Origin: Verrucomicrobiia bacterium
Lineage (GTDB): Bacteria > Verrucomicrobiota > Verrucomicrobiia > Palsa-1439
Reading direction: 5' to 3'
Length of the DNA: 64,000 nucleotides
Assembly: GCA_022072455.1 (NCBI GenBank)
Contig: JAJVHY010000009.1
Span: 1 to 64,000 of the forward strand
Under the pieces are notes generated by a model. The model worked only from the letters and a program-made list of their open reading frames with translations, did no database searches and was not told where the DNA came from. This document shows, piece by piece, positions 31,751 to 39,622 of the stretch (positions within the stretch are counted from its first letter, which is position 1; every line of letters starts with the position of its first letter). The translations under genes were made by a program, and so were the position numbers.

Positions 31751-32290
31751 ATGGATATCACGTTCAAATGTGACAAGTGCGAGCAACCTCTAACGATAGA
31801 TGAAACGGGGGCTGGTTCGACTATTGATTGCCCGCAGTGTAGTGCTTCCATTGTGGTGCCAAACAAGCTGAGTACAACGCTCAGTGAAAAGCCTCGGAAG
31901 GAAGGTGAAAACGCGGTTATGAATCTACCGGCTCAGTCATCGCCGACGGTAATGCCAGCTCCTCAGCTTGTGAAATCGCCAGTTCTAACCGAAGAGCCGA
32001 AAACAAAGTATTCGGCACTTAGTGTAGGTTCCGGTTTGCTGCGAGTGGGAGCGTTGCTTACAATAGTCTCTTCTCTTTACTACATGTTCGGCGACGAATC
32101 TCCCGCCAATTACGTCGTTATGGGCACCCCTGAGAAAGTCGCATTTTTCGCTAAGATTCACACTGGGTTGTTGGGTGTAGGGGCTGGTTTGGCAATGTGG
32201 GTTGTCGGCGAAGTCAGCAATGTGTTTATTGACATTGAAGCAAACACCCGCGCCACTCGGCTACTGCATGAAAAACAAAACCGTTCTTAG
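31751..32290 (+). CDS. Zinc-ribbon membrane protein of unknown function
   Basis: 179 residues. The N-terminus is a zinc ribbon (FKCDKCEQPL and DCPQCSASIVVP, two CxxC knuckles), then a low-complexity linker, then two membrane spans (LLRVGALLTIVSSLYYMFG; HTGLLGVGAGLAMWVVGEV). A strong Shine-Dalgarno sequence (GAGGGGAG) precedes the ATG. Base composition is visibly less GC-rich than in flanking genes and CCGG words are scarce. This ribbon-plus-membrane design is widespread in accessory DNA; function unknown. Confidence 0.6.
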   Translation: MDITFKCDKCEQPLTIDETGAGSTIDCPQCSASIVVPNKLSTTLSEKPRKEGENAVMNLPAQSSPTVMPAPQLVKSPVLTEEPKTKYSALSVGSGLLRVGALLTIVSSLYYMFGDESPANYVVMGTPEKVAFFAKIHTGLLGVGAGLAMWVVGEVSNVFIDIEANTRATRLLHEKQNRS

Positions 32291-32383
32291 ATTGTCGTGC
32301 TCCACGGGGGCACATCTTCGGCGTGTTCCCCATAGGGTGAGGCTTTTCGTGAAGAGTGCCTGGAGCGGCCGTATCAAGTTTTT

Positions 32384-33340
32384 ATGAACTGGTGGATTTT
32401 CAAGTGTAACGCGAAATCCCCTTCCTATGCAGCCGTATCCGGCGATTGGCGGGAGGGTTTTTTCAAATTTGCCAAGACGCACCGGTGGGGCAGCACTGAG
32501 CATGGACAGATGGGGAGCCAGTTCTTGAAGTTGAATGCGGATGACAACATCATTGCTTATCAAACCGACACGAATGAACTCGTAGGTCTCGCCAGAGTTG
32601 TCGAGTTGAAGTCCCGAGGCGAATACAAGGACGTTCGCCTCCACCCGCTTGAAACTTTTCAACCTGGGCTGAGGGTTCGAGAATTGAAGAAACAGCATAA
32701 GGGTATTGCGTCCATCTATGCCTTCAAAAAAACCGGAGTAATCGGGTCGCTTTACAAAATCTCGTCTTCTGAGGGCAGGCTTTTATTGAAAGCAGCGCAA
32801 TCCGCTCAGTCGAAGAGTGTTCCTTCTCAGAAGCAACCGACTACTCCGGTGGTGACTCTAACGATTACAGAACCTCCAAAGGTCGGGCCATCCCTAAAGA
32901 AGTCGAAGAAGAAGTATGGGGTCAAAAAGGGAGGGGGCGGCATAGGCTCGCACGACGAGCAGAACAGAGAATTAGGTTTAGAGGGTGAGAAACTAGCCTT
33001 CGCATGGGAGAAATATCGTCTGCGTAAAGCGGGTCGGGCAGACCTTGCGAGGCGCGTTCAGTGGGTTTCACAAACGGAAGGTGACGGTCTCGGATATGAC
33101 ATCAAATCGTTTGAAACAACCGGGAAGGTACGGTTCATCGAGGTCAAGACAACGAACTCAGGTAAGAAGACCCCGTTTTTCATTTCACGGAGGGAAGTGG
33201 AGTTCGCGAGCGAGCAGAAAAAACATTTCTTCCTTTACCGGATGTTTGATTTCTCAACCTCGCCGAAGATGTATGTGCAAAATGGCGCATTAAATGAATG
33301 GTGCCGTTTAACGCCAACTCAATTTCTTGCCGGGTTCTGA
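32384..33340 (+). CDS. EVE-domain / DUF3883 protein, probable modified-DNA-targeting nuclease
   Basis: 318 residues. The first 130 resemble an EVE (PUA-like) domain: NWWIFKCN at 2-9, DNIIAYQTDTNELVGLARVV in the middle; EVE pockets read modified bases. After a Lys/Pro-rich linker (143-185) comes a DUF3883-type domain: LGLEGEKLAFAWEK, then GDGLGYDIKSF (Asp239) and RFIEVKTTNSG (Glu253, Lys255), ending with TPFFISRREVEFASEQ. The D...ExK set is a PD-(D/E)xK nuclease core and appears intact. Together they suggest a type IV-like restriction or defence protein that cuts DNA with altered bases. No methyltransferase or helicase is next to it. Composition is island-like. Confidence 0.68.
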   Translation: MNWWIFKCNAKSPSYAAVSGDWREGFFKFAKTHRWGSTEHGQMGSQFLKLNADDNIIAYQTDTNELVGLARVVELKSRGEYKDVRLHPLETFQPGLRVRELKKQHKGIASIYAFKKTGVIGSLYKISSSEGRLLLKAAQSAQSKSVPSQKQPTTPVVTLTITEPPKVGPSLKKSKKKYGVKKGGGGIGSHDEQNRELGLEGEKLAFAWEKYRLRKAGRADLARRVQWVSQTEGDGLGYDIKSFETTGKVRFIEVKTTNSGKKTPFFISRREVEFASEQKKHFFLYRMFDFSTSPKMYVQNGALNEWCRLTPTQFLAGF

Positions 33341-33423
33341 TTCCCGTCGTCCATTGCCACTTCCTGATTCCCGGCAATAACACTGGATGGAGCGGTTGTA
33401 TAGGAGAAAGCTTTTCGTGGCCG

Positions 33424-33588
33424 TCACACCGCGCTGGCATGAACTTCTCCGTCGTGAACGGTGACCGTCATGGGCCGGCAACATATTTCACAGTCGATGA
33501 CAAACTCCGCGTCGGGCTCGCTGGAGTCGAGAGCGATTTCAAACGTTTCGCCGCAGTGCGGACATTCAATGGCGGCGAAGGATTGCAT
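33424..33588 (-). CDS. CPXCG motif-containing cysteine-rich protein
   Basis: 54 residues: MQSFAAIECPHCGETF with Cys9 and Cys12, and VIDCEICCRPM with Cys33, Cys36, Cys37, a small zinc-binding protein of the Cys_rich_CPXG family at its normal length. A GGGAGAAT Shine-Dalgarno sequence precedes the ATG at 33588. Role unknown. It stands between the accessory island and the polyamine genes and has a REP-like element upstream. Confidence 0.85.
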   Translation of the reverse strand: MQSFAAIECPHCGETFEIALDSSEPDAEFVIDCEICCRPMTVTVHDGEVHASAV

Positions 33589-33610
33589 GGCGATTCTCCC
33601 AGCTGTTTCA

Positions 33611-33685
33611 GTGTAGCAGCGGCTCTGTGAGCCGCTCAGTTCGTAAAAATCAACGACGGCGCGCTTCGCAGAAGCGCGGCTACAC
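33611..33685. repeat. REP-like bipartite palindromic element, copy 2
   Basis: Outer ends GTGTAGC and GCTACAC enclose two perfect hairpins: AGCGGCTC-TGT-GAGCCGCT (33618-33636) and CGCGCTTC-GCA-GAAGCGCG (33660-33678). Same plan as the element at 15058-15120 but different stem sequences. Confidence 0.6.
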
Positions 33686-33703
33686 CGCTCGCAGTGGTTG
33701 TAA

Positions 33704-35053
33704 TCAAAACTTGTGGGCCCGGTAGGTTTCCTGGAGCGATTCTTCGAGCATTTCCAGGAAACGATCAAGCTGCGCTTGGGGGATGACCAGCGGCGGTTCG
33801 ATGCGCAATACTCTCGCGTTGATGTAGGTGCCGCTGATGAGGATTTGCCGGGCGAAGAGGGACTTGGCGACTTCGTAGCCGAGTTCGTCGTTGGTGAATT
33901 CCATGCCGAGCATCAGACCTTTGCCGCGGCAGAGCTTGAGGACTTTTGGATATTTCTTCGCGAGGTCGTTGATGTTTTTGAGGAGGTAATCGCCCTTCTT
34001 CGCGGCTTGAGCCGGGAGGTCTTCGTCGAGGAGGACGTTGATGGTGGCGATGGCGGCGGCGCAGCAGACGGGGTTGCCGCCGAAAGTAGTCGTGTGGAGG
34101 AAGGGATTCTCGATGTATTTTTCCCATGTCTTCGGGGTGCCGACAGTCGCACCGATGGGCATGACGCCGCCGCCGAAACCTTTACCGAGCGCCATGAGGT
34201 CGGGGACGACGCCATCGTATTCGCAGTAGAACATCTTGCCGGTGCGTCCCATGCCGCATTGGATTTCGTCGAACACGAGCATGGCGCCGTATTTGTCGCA
34301 GAGCTCGCGCGCGGCGGCGAGGTAGCCGGGCGGGGCGACGTTGATGCCGCCTTCGCCTTGGATCGGTTCGATGACGACGGCGGCCACGCGGTCGCCACTG
34401 AAATCGCAACTGGCCATGATCATCTTGAGGGCGTCCACGTCGCCGAACGGGACGTGCGTCCAATTGAGCAAGGGGAGGAACGGTTCGCGGAAGATGGCTT
34501 TGGAGGTGCCGCCAAGCGAGCCCATGCTTTTACCGTGGAAGCCGCCAAGGCAGCCGATGAATTTGTGGCGGCCGGTAGTGGCGACGGCCATTTTGAGGCA
34601 GCCTTCGATGGATTCGGTCCCACTGTTGGTGAGGAAGGCGAATTGGAGGTCGCCCGGCGTGATAAGCGCGACTAGGTGGGCGAGGTAGGTGCGGAGAGGG
34701 TCAATCAATTCCTGCGAGTGGATGCCTTGCCGGTTGAGTTGGTCGAGGACGGCTTTGAGGACTTTTGGGTGCCGGTGGCCGGTGACGTAGATTCCGAAAC
34801 CACCGAGCATATCGATGAATTCTTTGCCGTTGATGTCTTTGAAGCAGGCGCCTTCGTCGCTCCATTCGACGGCGGTGTAGTCGGTCGAGACGGATTTCCG
34901 GTATTGGAGGAAACCTTCGTTGACATGGTTAGCCCAGTACTGGACGGAGTCTTTGATGACGCGTTGGCGTTCTTCTGGTGTCAGGGTCTTTTTGCTGATG
35001 AGGTCGAGGACGTAGGCGGATTCGCGCTTCGCGGCGGCGAGGTCTTGGGACAT
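33704..35053 (-). CDS. patA: Class III aminotransferase, putrescine aminotransferase-like
   Basis: 449 residues. PLP-binding Lys291 lies in LMALGKGFGGGVMPIGA, preceded by LVFDEIQCGMGRTG (Asp262) and NSGTESIEGCLKMA for the phosphate group. The N-terminal extension of about 60 residues before the core (SKKTLTPEERQRVIKDSVQYW) is characteristic of putrescine aminotransferases rather than acetylornithine or GABA enzymes. It would convert putrescine to 4-aminobutanal. A clear AGGAG precedes the ATG. It is the last gene of the potG-H-I-F operon, consistent with a job in polyamine breakdown. Confidence 0.87.
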   Translation of the reverse strand: MSQDLAAAKRESAYVLDLISKKTLTPEERQRVIKDSVQYWANHVNEGFLQYRKSVSTDYTAVEWSDEGACFKDINGKEFIDMLGGFGIYVTGHRHPKVLKAVLDQLNRQGIHSQELIDPLRTYLAHLVALITPGDLQFAFLTNSGTESIEGCLKMAVATTGRHKFIGCLGGFHGKSMGSLGGTSKAIFREPFLPLLNWTHVPFGDVDALKMIMASCDFSGDRVAAVVIEPIQGEGGINVAPPGYLAAARELCDKYGAMLVFDEIQCGMGRTGKMFYCEYDGVVPDLMALGKGFGGGVMPIGATVGTPKTWEKYIENPFLHTTTFGGNPVCCAAAIATINVLLDEDLPAQAAKKGDYLLKNINDLAKKYPKVLKLCRGKGLMLGMEFTNDELGYEVAKSLFARQILISGTYINARVLRIEPPLVIPQAQLDRFLEMLEESLQETYRAHKF

Positions 35054-35064
35054 GTCGCTCCTGG

Positions 35065-36099
35065 TTATTTCGATTTAATGCTGGTCCAGAGTTCGTCGTA
35101 CCAACCGGTCTTCGAGCCGAGGTCTTTGATGAATTCCATGTTCTGACGTTGTGCTGCAGTGGGATAGATGGCCGGGTTTTTCAGGTCGGCCGGGTTGATG
35201 AACTCTTTGGCGGCGGCGTTGGGGGTGGCGTATTGGTTGAAGTTGGCGAGTTGCGCGCCGATTTTGGCGTCGAGGATGTAGTTGACGAATTTTTCGGCCA
35301 TATCGCGGTTGGGCGCTTTGGCGGGGATGGCGAGGTTGTCGAGCCAGATCTCGGTCCCTTCGCGCGGGGCGAAGAAGTAGGTGTTGGCGTCTTCCTTCAT
35401 TCCGCGAACAGCGTCGCCATTGTAAACCATGCCCACCCGGCAGACCTTGGCGAGCACCTTGTTTTTGACGCCCACGCCACCCTCGAAGCCGAGCGAGCGC
35501 TTTTTGGCCTCGATCAGGAGATCGCGAGCTTCTTTGAGTTCTTTTTTGTCAGTGGTGTTCAAGCTGTAGCCTTTGTACTTGAGCGCCGCGGCGATGGCTC
35601 CACGAGCGTCGTCAATCATCAGGAACGAGCCGATGGATTTCTTGGGGTCGAAGATCAGCCCCCAGGTCTCGTCAATGGTCTCGCCGGGTTTGGTCCGGAC
35701 ATACAGGCCGATCGTGCCCCATTGATAGGGCGCGGTGAACTTGTTGCCGGGATCGTACTCGCGGCTGGCGAATTGCGGGTCGAGATTCTTGAGGTTCGGA
35801 ATGTTTTCCTTGCGGAACGGCGCCAGCAGTTTGTTTTTCAGCAGGGCCGGGATGATGTAATCGGACGGGACCACAATGTCGTAAAGCGAGGTGCCGCCCC
35901 CTTGGAGTTTGGCCATCATGCTCTCGTTGTCCTCGTACAGGTCAACCGTCACATCGCAGTCGAACTCCTTGGAGAATTGCTCAATGATCTTCGGATCAAT
36001 GTACTCGCTCCAGATGTACACGTTGAGTTTGTTCTTGGCGGCCCAGACAGAGCCGGTGAGTGTCAATGCAACCACGATGACGGCGAGACGTTTTAACAT
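35065..36099 (-). CDS. potF: Periplasmic putrescine/spermidine-binding protein
   Basis: 344 residues with signal peptide MLKRLAVIVVALTLTGSVWA. The mature N-terminus KLNVYIWSEYIDPKIIEQF and the segments VVPSDYIIPALLKNKL, GTIGLYVRTKPG and DNLAIPAKAPNRDMAEKFVNY are typical of PotD/PotF. It captures polyamines in the periplasm for the PotHI permease. The start at 36099 is set by a strong GGAGG upstream and the signal peptide. The gene begins two bases after the stop of potI and lies 11 bases before the aminotransferase gene. Specificity (putrescine or spermidine) cannot be fixed by eye; the aminotransferase favours putrescine. Confidence 0.9.
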   Translation of the reverse strand: MLKRLAVIVVALTLTGSVWAAKNKLNVYIWSEYIDPKIIEQFSKEFDCDVTVDLYEDNESMMAKLQGGGTSLYDIVVPSDYIIPALLKNKLLAPFRKENIPNLKNLDPQFASREYDPGNKFTAPYQWGTIGLYVRTKPGETIDETWGLIFDPKKSIGSFLMIDDARGAIAAALKYKGYSLNTTDKKELKEARDLLIEAKKRSLGFEGGVGVKNKVLAKVCRVGMVYNGDAVRGMKEDANTYFFAPREGTEIWLDNLAIPAKAPNRDMAEKFVNYILDAKIGAQLANFNQYATPNAAAKEFINPADLKNPAIYPTAAQRQNMEFIKDLGSKTGWYDELWTSIKSK

Positions 36100-36101
36100 G
36101 A

Positions 36102-37013
36102 TCAACCTCCTGATGGTTTGGCGGGACGTTGCAGCAACGTCACGCCGAGCGTTCCGATGACGGACGCCAACACGATCAACGTGGACAGCGCGTTGATGTC
36201 CGGTGTGATGCCGCGTTTGACCGACGAGTAAATGAGAATCGGCAAGGTCGTCGCTCCCGGTCCTGTTGTGAAGAAGCTAACCACAAAATCGTCGAGACTC
36301 AATGTAAAAGCCAACATCGCTCCGGCCAGTACACCCGGCAGCATCAACGGGAACGTCACGTGCCAAAATGTCTGCCATGAACTTGCGCCCAGATCATGCG
36401 CCGCTTCCTCGATAGCCGGATCCATGCCGGCCAAGCGTGAGCGCACCACAATCGCGACAAACGGAATCTGAAACGTGATGTGCGCGATGATCATTGTCGT
36501 CATCCCGAGTTCAAACAGCCCGAGCCAATCGCGCACCATCGCGTAAAAGGACAGCATCGCCACCGCCATGACAATATCCGGAATAACGACCGGGATGTAC
36601 ATCAGGAGCGAGAACAGTTTCTTGCCGGGAAACCAATACCGGCTCAAGCCGTAGCCCAGCATTGTTCCGAGTGCCGTCGCCAAGATGGTGCTCGCAAAGG
36701 CCAGAATGCCCGTGTTGATGGCTGCACTCCACTTATCGTTGCGGGGCTGGAGAAGGATTTCGCTGATCTTGTTAAATAGCGTCCGCAACTCCAACTGCTT
36801 GATGTGCTCGCGGTACTCGACTACCTTCAGTTCGGACGCAATGGAATATGCCGGCCGCAATAATTGCTGATACCACTCCGTCGTAAACCCCGTCCACGGC
36901 CCGCCATGTTTCGCGACGTTGAACGAAAACACGATCACCACCACGATCGGTGCATACATGAACACGTACAAAAATCCCGATACCAACCACAGCGGGAACG
37001 AGGGGCGTCTCAT
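36102..37013 (-). CDS. potI: Polyamine ABC transporter permease (PotI/PotC-like)
   Basis: 303 residues, six membrane spans. The EAA loop is EEAAHDLGASSWQTFWHVTF, followed by PLMLPGVLAGAMLAFTLSLDDFVVSFF, a block highly typical of PotC/PotI. An unusually long segment between spans 1 and 2 (about residues 45-100, with VEYREHIKQLELRTLFN) is also found in Pot permeases of this branch. The ATG at 37013 overlaps the potH stop. Confidence 0.9.
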   Translation of the reverse strand: MRRPSFPLWLVSGFLYVFMYAPIVVVIVFSFNVAKHGGPWTGFTTEWYQQLLRPAYSIASELKVVEYREHIKQLELRTLFNKISEILLQPRNDKWSAAINTGILAFASTILATALGTMLGYGLSRYWFPGKKLFSLLMYIPVVIPDIVMAVAMLSFYAMVRDWLGLFELGMTTMIIAHITFQIPFVAIVVRSRLAGMDPAIEEAAHDLGASSWQTFWHVTFPLMLPGVLAGAMLAFTLSLDDFVVSFFTTGPGATTLPILIYSSVKRGITPDINALSTLIVLASVIGTLGVTLLQRPAKPSGG

Positions 37014-37930
37014 ATGATTTCCCCGCCTTTCTCGCCGGCATAACGCGCATAAAACCATAAACTCGCCAACACCACGCCCATCCCCAGAAACGCAATGGCC
37101 GATCCAAACGGCCAATCCCGGCTGGGGCCGAATTGCTGTTGAATCGCGTTGCCGAGCATCACCGTCTTCGCCCCGCCCAACAAATCCGGGATCACAAATT
37201 GTCCCATGGCCGGGATCAACACCAGAATCACTCCCGCCACCAAGCCCGGCATCACCTGCGGCAAAATCGCGTGCCAGAAAACCCGCTTCCCATCCGCTCC
37301 CAAATCGCTCGCCGCCTCCGCAATGCTCCAGTCAATTTTCTCCACCGACGAATACAACGGCAAGACAATGAACGGCAGATAGTCGCACACCATGCCGATG
37401 TAGATCGCGAATGCACTCGGATATAACGGTGTGCCCGGCTCGATCAATCCGACCAACGCCACGGCGCGCGTTATCCAGCTTTCCGGTGCAAGCAGGATCT
37501 GCCACGCGTAGGTGCGAATCAGCAGATTCGTCCAAAACGGAATCAGCACCAACGTCAACGCCAGATTCTTATACCGCCCCGGCAAGGCGGCGATGAAAAA
37601 CGCCAGCGGCAACGCTGCCAGCATGCACAGCAACGCCGTCCCCGCCCCGAGCACGATGCTCCGCAAAATGATTTGCGGGTACAACAGGTCGTAACCGAAG
37701 AACCCCCAGCCAGCAAACCGGGTGTAGTTCCCGAATGTCAGCGGCAGTTCATACCCGCCCGCTTCCCCGCGCGTCAAAAAACTGATGACCCCGACCCCGA
37801 CCAACGGCAGCAACAGAAACACCGTCACCCACAAAATGCTCGGCCCGCTGGTCAGCGCTGACCGGAGCAATTGCCCCCGCGCGCTGAGTTGCTCGCCAAA
37901 CCGGACTTCGCCTTGATGCCGATTGGCCAT
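37010..37930 (-). CDS. potH: Polyamine ABC transporter permease (PotH/PotB-like)
   Basis: 306 residues. It has a cytoplasmic N-terminus, six membrane spans, LIPFWTNLLIRTYAWQILL, and the EAA loop AEAASDLGADGKRVFWHAIL followed by PQVMPGLVAGVILVLIPAMGQFVIPDLLGG, which is diagnostic for PotB/PotH. It pairs with PotI to form the membrane channel. It starts 61 bases after the ATPase gene and overlaps potI by four bases. Confidence 0.92.
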   Translation of the reverse strand: MANRHQGEVRFGEQLSARGQLLRSALTSGPSILWVTVFLLLPLVGVGVISFLTRGEAGGYELPLTFGNYTRFAGWGFFGYDLLYPQIILRSIVLGAGTALLCMLAALPLAFFIAALPGRYKNLALTLVLIPFWTNLLIRTYAWQILLAPESWITRAVALVGLIEPGTPLYPSAFAIYIGMVCDYLPFIVLPLYSSVEKIDWSIAEAASDLGADGKRVFWHAILPQVMPGLVAGVILVLIPAMGQFVIPDLLGGAKTVMLGNAIQQQFGPSRDWPFGSAIAFLGMGVVLASLWFYARYAGEKGGEII

Positions 37931-37991
37931 CAGTCGTTGCGCCTCGCCCTTGGTCTATCGGGGTGAGAGTTATATGCGTGGCTTTTCAAAA

Positions 37992-39071
37992 CTAATCATC
38001 CAACACCAACAGCCCTGCCGCCGGCAGATGCACGACGGCGTCTTGGCCGATATCGAACCCTTGGTGCCCGACTTTCACATTCATCGCTTCGGCGGACAAC
38101 GGCTGCTCGCCGGCTTTGAGGACATAGTGCGTTTCCGAACCGATGTAGATGACTTCGACCACCTTCACCTTGATTCGGTTCTCGCCGGCCGACTCCCCGG
38201 GAGCGCACAACGCCACTTTCTCCGGGCGGATCGCCAACGTGAATTTGTTGCGGTCCGGGATGCTGCCTTCCACGCGCAACTCGCCCACCGTTGTCTGCAC
38301 GACCGCGCCGGTCGGGGTGCGCTGCCGGACCGTCGCCTCAAGCAGATTGCACGACCCAAGAAATGTGCTGACATACCGGGTGCGCGGGTTTTCGTAGAGT
38401 GCTTCGGCTTCGCCCATTTGCTCGATCTTGCCGGCGCGCATCACGGCGATCCGGTCGCTCATCACCAACGCCTCCTCTTGGTCATGGGTCACGTAGACAA
38501 ACGTGATCCCAAGTCGGCGTTGGAGGGCGAGCAGTTCAATCTGCAATTCCTTGCGGAGTTTCAGATCGAGTGCGCCGAGCGGTTCATCGAGCAGGAGCAC
38601 GCTCGGCTCGTTGACGATGGCACGGGCAAGGGCGACGCGTTGTTTCTGGCCGCCGGAGAGTTGGGCCGGTTTCCGGTCGGCCAGTTTCGCGATTTGGACC
38701 ATGTCCATGACCCGCTTGACCCGTTCCTCAATTTCCGGTTTGGCAACTTTCTTCATCTGCAGGCCGAACGCGATGTTGCCGCGCACGGTCAGGTGCGGAA
38801 AAAGCGCGTAGGATTGAAAGACGGTGTTGACGGGGCGTTTGTGCGCCGGAATCTCGCGGGCGTCGGTGCCGTCGATACGGATGACCCCCTCATCTGGGAT
38901 GTCGAGGCCGCCGATGCAGCGGAGCAGGGTGGTCTTACCGCAGCCTGAGGGGCCGAGCAGTGAAAAAAATTCACCTTTGCGAATACTGACGCTGACGTGA
39001 TCCAAGGCGAACACGTCGCCGAATTGCCGGACGAGGTTTTCCACTTCAATTGCGGGGGTCTGAATCGCCAT
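37992..39071 (-). CDS. potG: Polyamine ABC transporter ATP-binding protein (PotA/PotG-like)
   Basis: 359 residues. Walker [11 protein letters not shown] (39-48), signature [14 protein letters not shown] (138-151), Walker [17 protein letters not shown] and the H-loop [15 protein letters not shown] are all intact. The C-terminal TOBE-type domain (from about 240) carries [13 protein letters not shown], as in PotA. It energises uptake through PotH/PotI. Two adjacent ATGs are possible (39074 and 39071); the second is better spaced from the GGAG upstream. First gene of the leftward pot operon. Confidence 0.92.
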   Translation of the reverse strand: MAIQTPAIEVENLVRQFGDVFALDHVSVSIRKGEFFSLLGPSGCGKTTLLRCIGGLDIPDEGVIRIDGTDAREIPAHKRPVNTVFQSYALFPHLTVRGNIAFGLQMKKVAKPEIEERVKRVMDMVQIAKLADRKPAQLSGGQKQRVALARAIVNEPSVLLLDEPLGALDLKLRKELQIELLALQRRLGITFVYVTHDQEEALVMSDRIAVMRAGKIEQMGEAEALYENPRTRYVSTFLGSCNLLEATVRQRTPTGAVVQTTVGELRVEGSIPDRNKFTLAIRPEKVALCAPGESAGENRIKVKVVEVIYIGSETHYVLKAGEQPLSAEAMNVKVGHQGFDIGQDAVVHLPAAGLLVLDD

Positions 39072-39153
39072 CATACACTCCAGCCAGAACTGTGGGTCGC
39101 ACGGAAGATACCAAAAGCCCCCCGCGGTGCGATAAAAATTTTCCCGGACAATC

Positions 39154-39183
39154 TTGACGCTCCCGAATCAGTGCGGCTAGAAG
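39154..39183 (+). promoter_or_regulatory. Candidate leaderless promoter of the STAS-like gene
   Basis: TTGACG (39154-39159), 18-base spacer, TAGAAG (39178-39183), then 7 bases to the ATG at 39191. The -10 overlaps the hairpin described next. Confidence 0.4.
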
Positions 39184-39191
39184 AAGCCGCA
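39172..39191 (+). promoter_or_regulatory. Hairpin abutting the start codon at 39191
   Basis: TGCGGCT (39172-39178) pairs with AGCCGCA (39185-39191) around a 6-base loop; the last paired base is the A of the ATG. In any longer read-through transcript it would hide the start codon. Confidence 0.4.
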
Positions 39192-39562
39192 TGATTGAGT
39201 ATACCATTGATGAAGGGCAGGGATTAATTCTGGTACGGGTCAGTGGTACCAATACTTGTGCGGATTTGGAGAAGCATATTGCCGAGGTTTACCGCGATCC
39301 CCGCTACAAGCCCTCGCTCAAGACCCTCACCTTTCTGGATGACGGGATCAGCGGGCCGATCATGAGCGAACTGCCTGAAGTGAAGCGCGTCATGGAACTG
39401 GCCGCCCAAGCCCCCAATGCCCTCAAGAAGTGGGCGGTGGTCATCGTGTCGGATTACAAGCGCCTACTCGTGGAGTTTATGTTGAAGGGGGCACAGTTAA
39501 AGCCTTTGGAAGTGCGTTTTTTCAAGGATGAACCAGCCGCCCGCGCATGGCTTTTCCATTGA
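39191..39562 (+). CDS. STAS/SpoIIAA-like domain protein
   Basis: 123 residues with alternating strands and helices of the SpoIIAA-like (STAS/SEC14) fold: MIEYTIDEGQGLILVRVSG, LEKHIAEVYRDPRYKPSLKT, LTFLDDGISGPI, LKKWAVVIVSDYKRLLVEFML and a final VRFFKDEPAARAWLF. Proteins of this kind bind small anionic ligands or regulators; no phospho-acceptor Ser is obvious. It stands alone between the divergent pot operon and pgk. Confidence 0.65.
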   Translation: MIEYTIDEGQGLILVRVSGTNTCADLEKHIAEVYRDPRYKPSLKTLTFLDDGISGPIMSELPEVKRVMELAAQAPNALKKWAVVIVSDYKRLLVEFMLKGAQLKPLEVRFFKDEPAARAWLFH

Positions 39563-39622
39563 CTGCCGGGCGTGATTCGTTACTCTCGCCCAACCTCGTT
39601 TGTGCATCAGGAGTGAATTACC

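Noticed and set aside
34341-34688. Plus-strand frames opposite the aminotransferase
   Set aside because: They mirror a gene with an intact PLP site; their composition is typical of antisense reading in GC-rich DNA.
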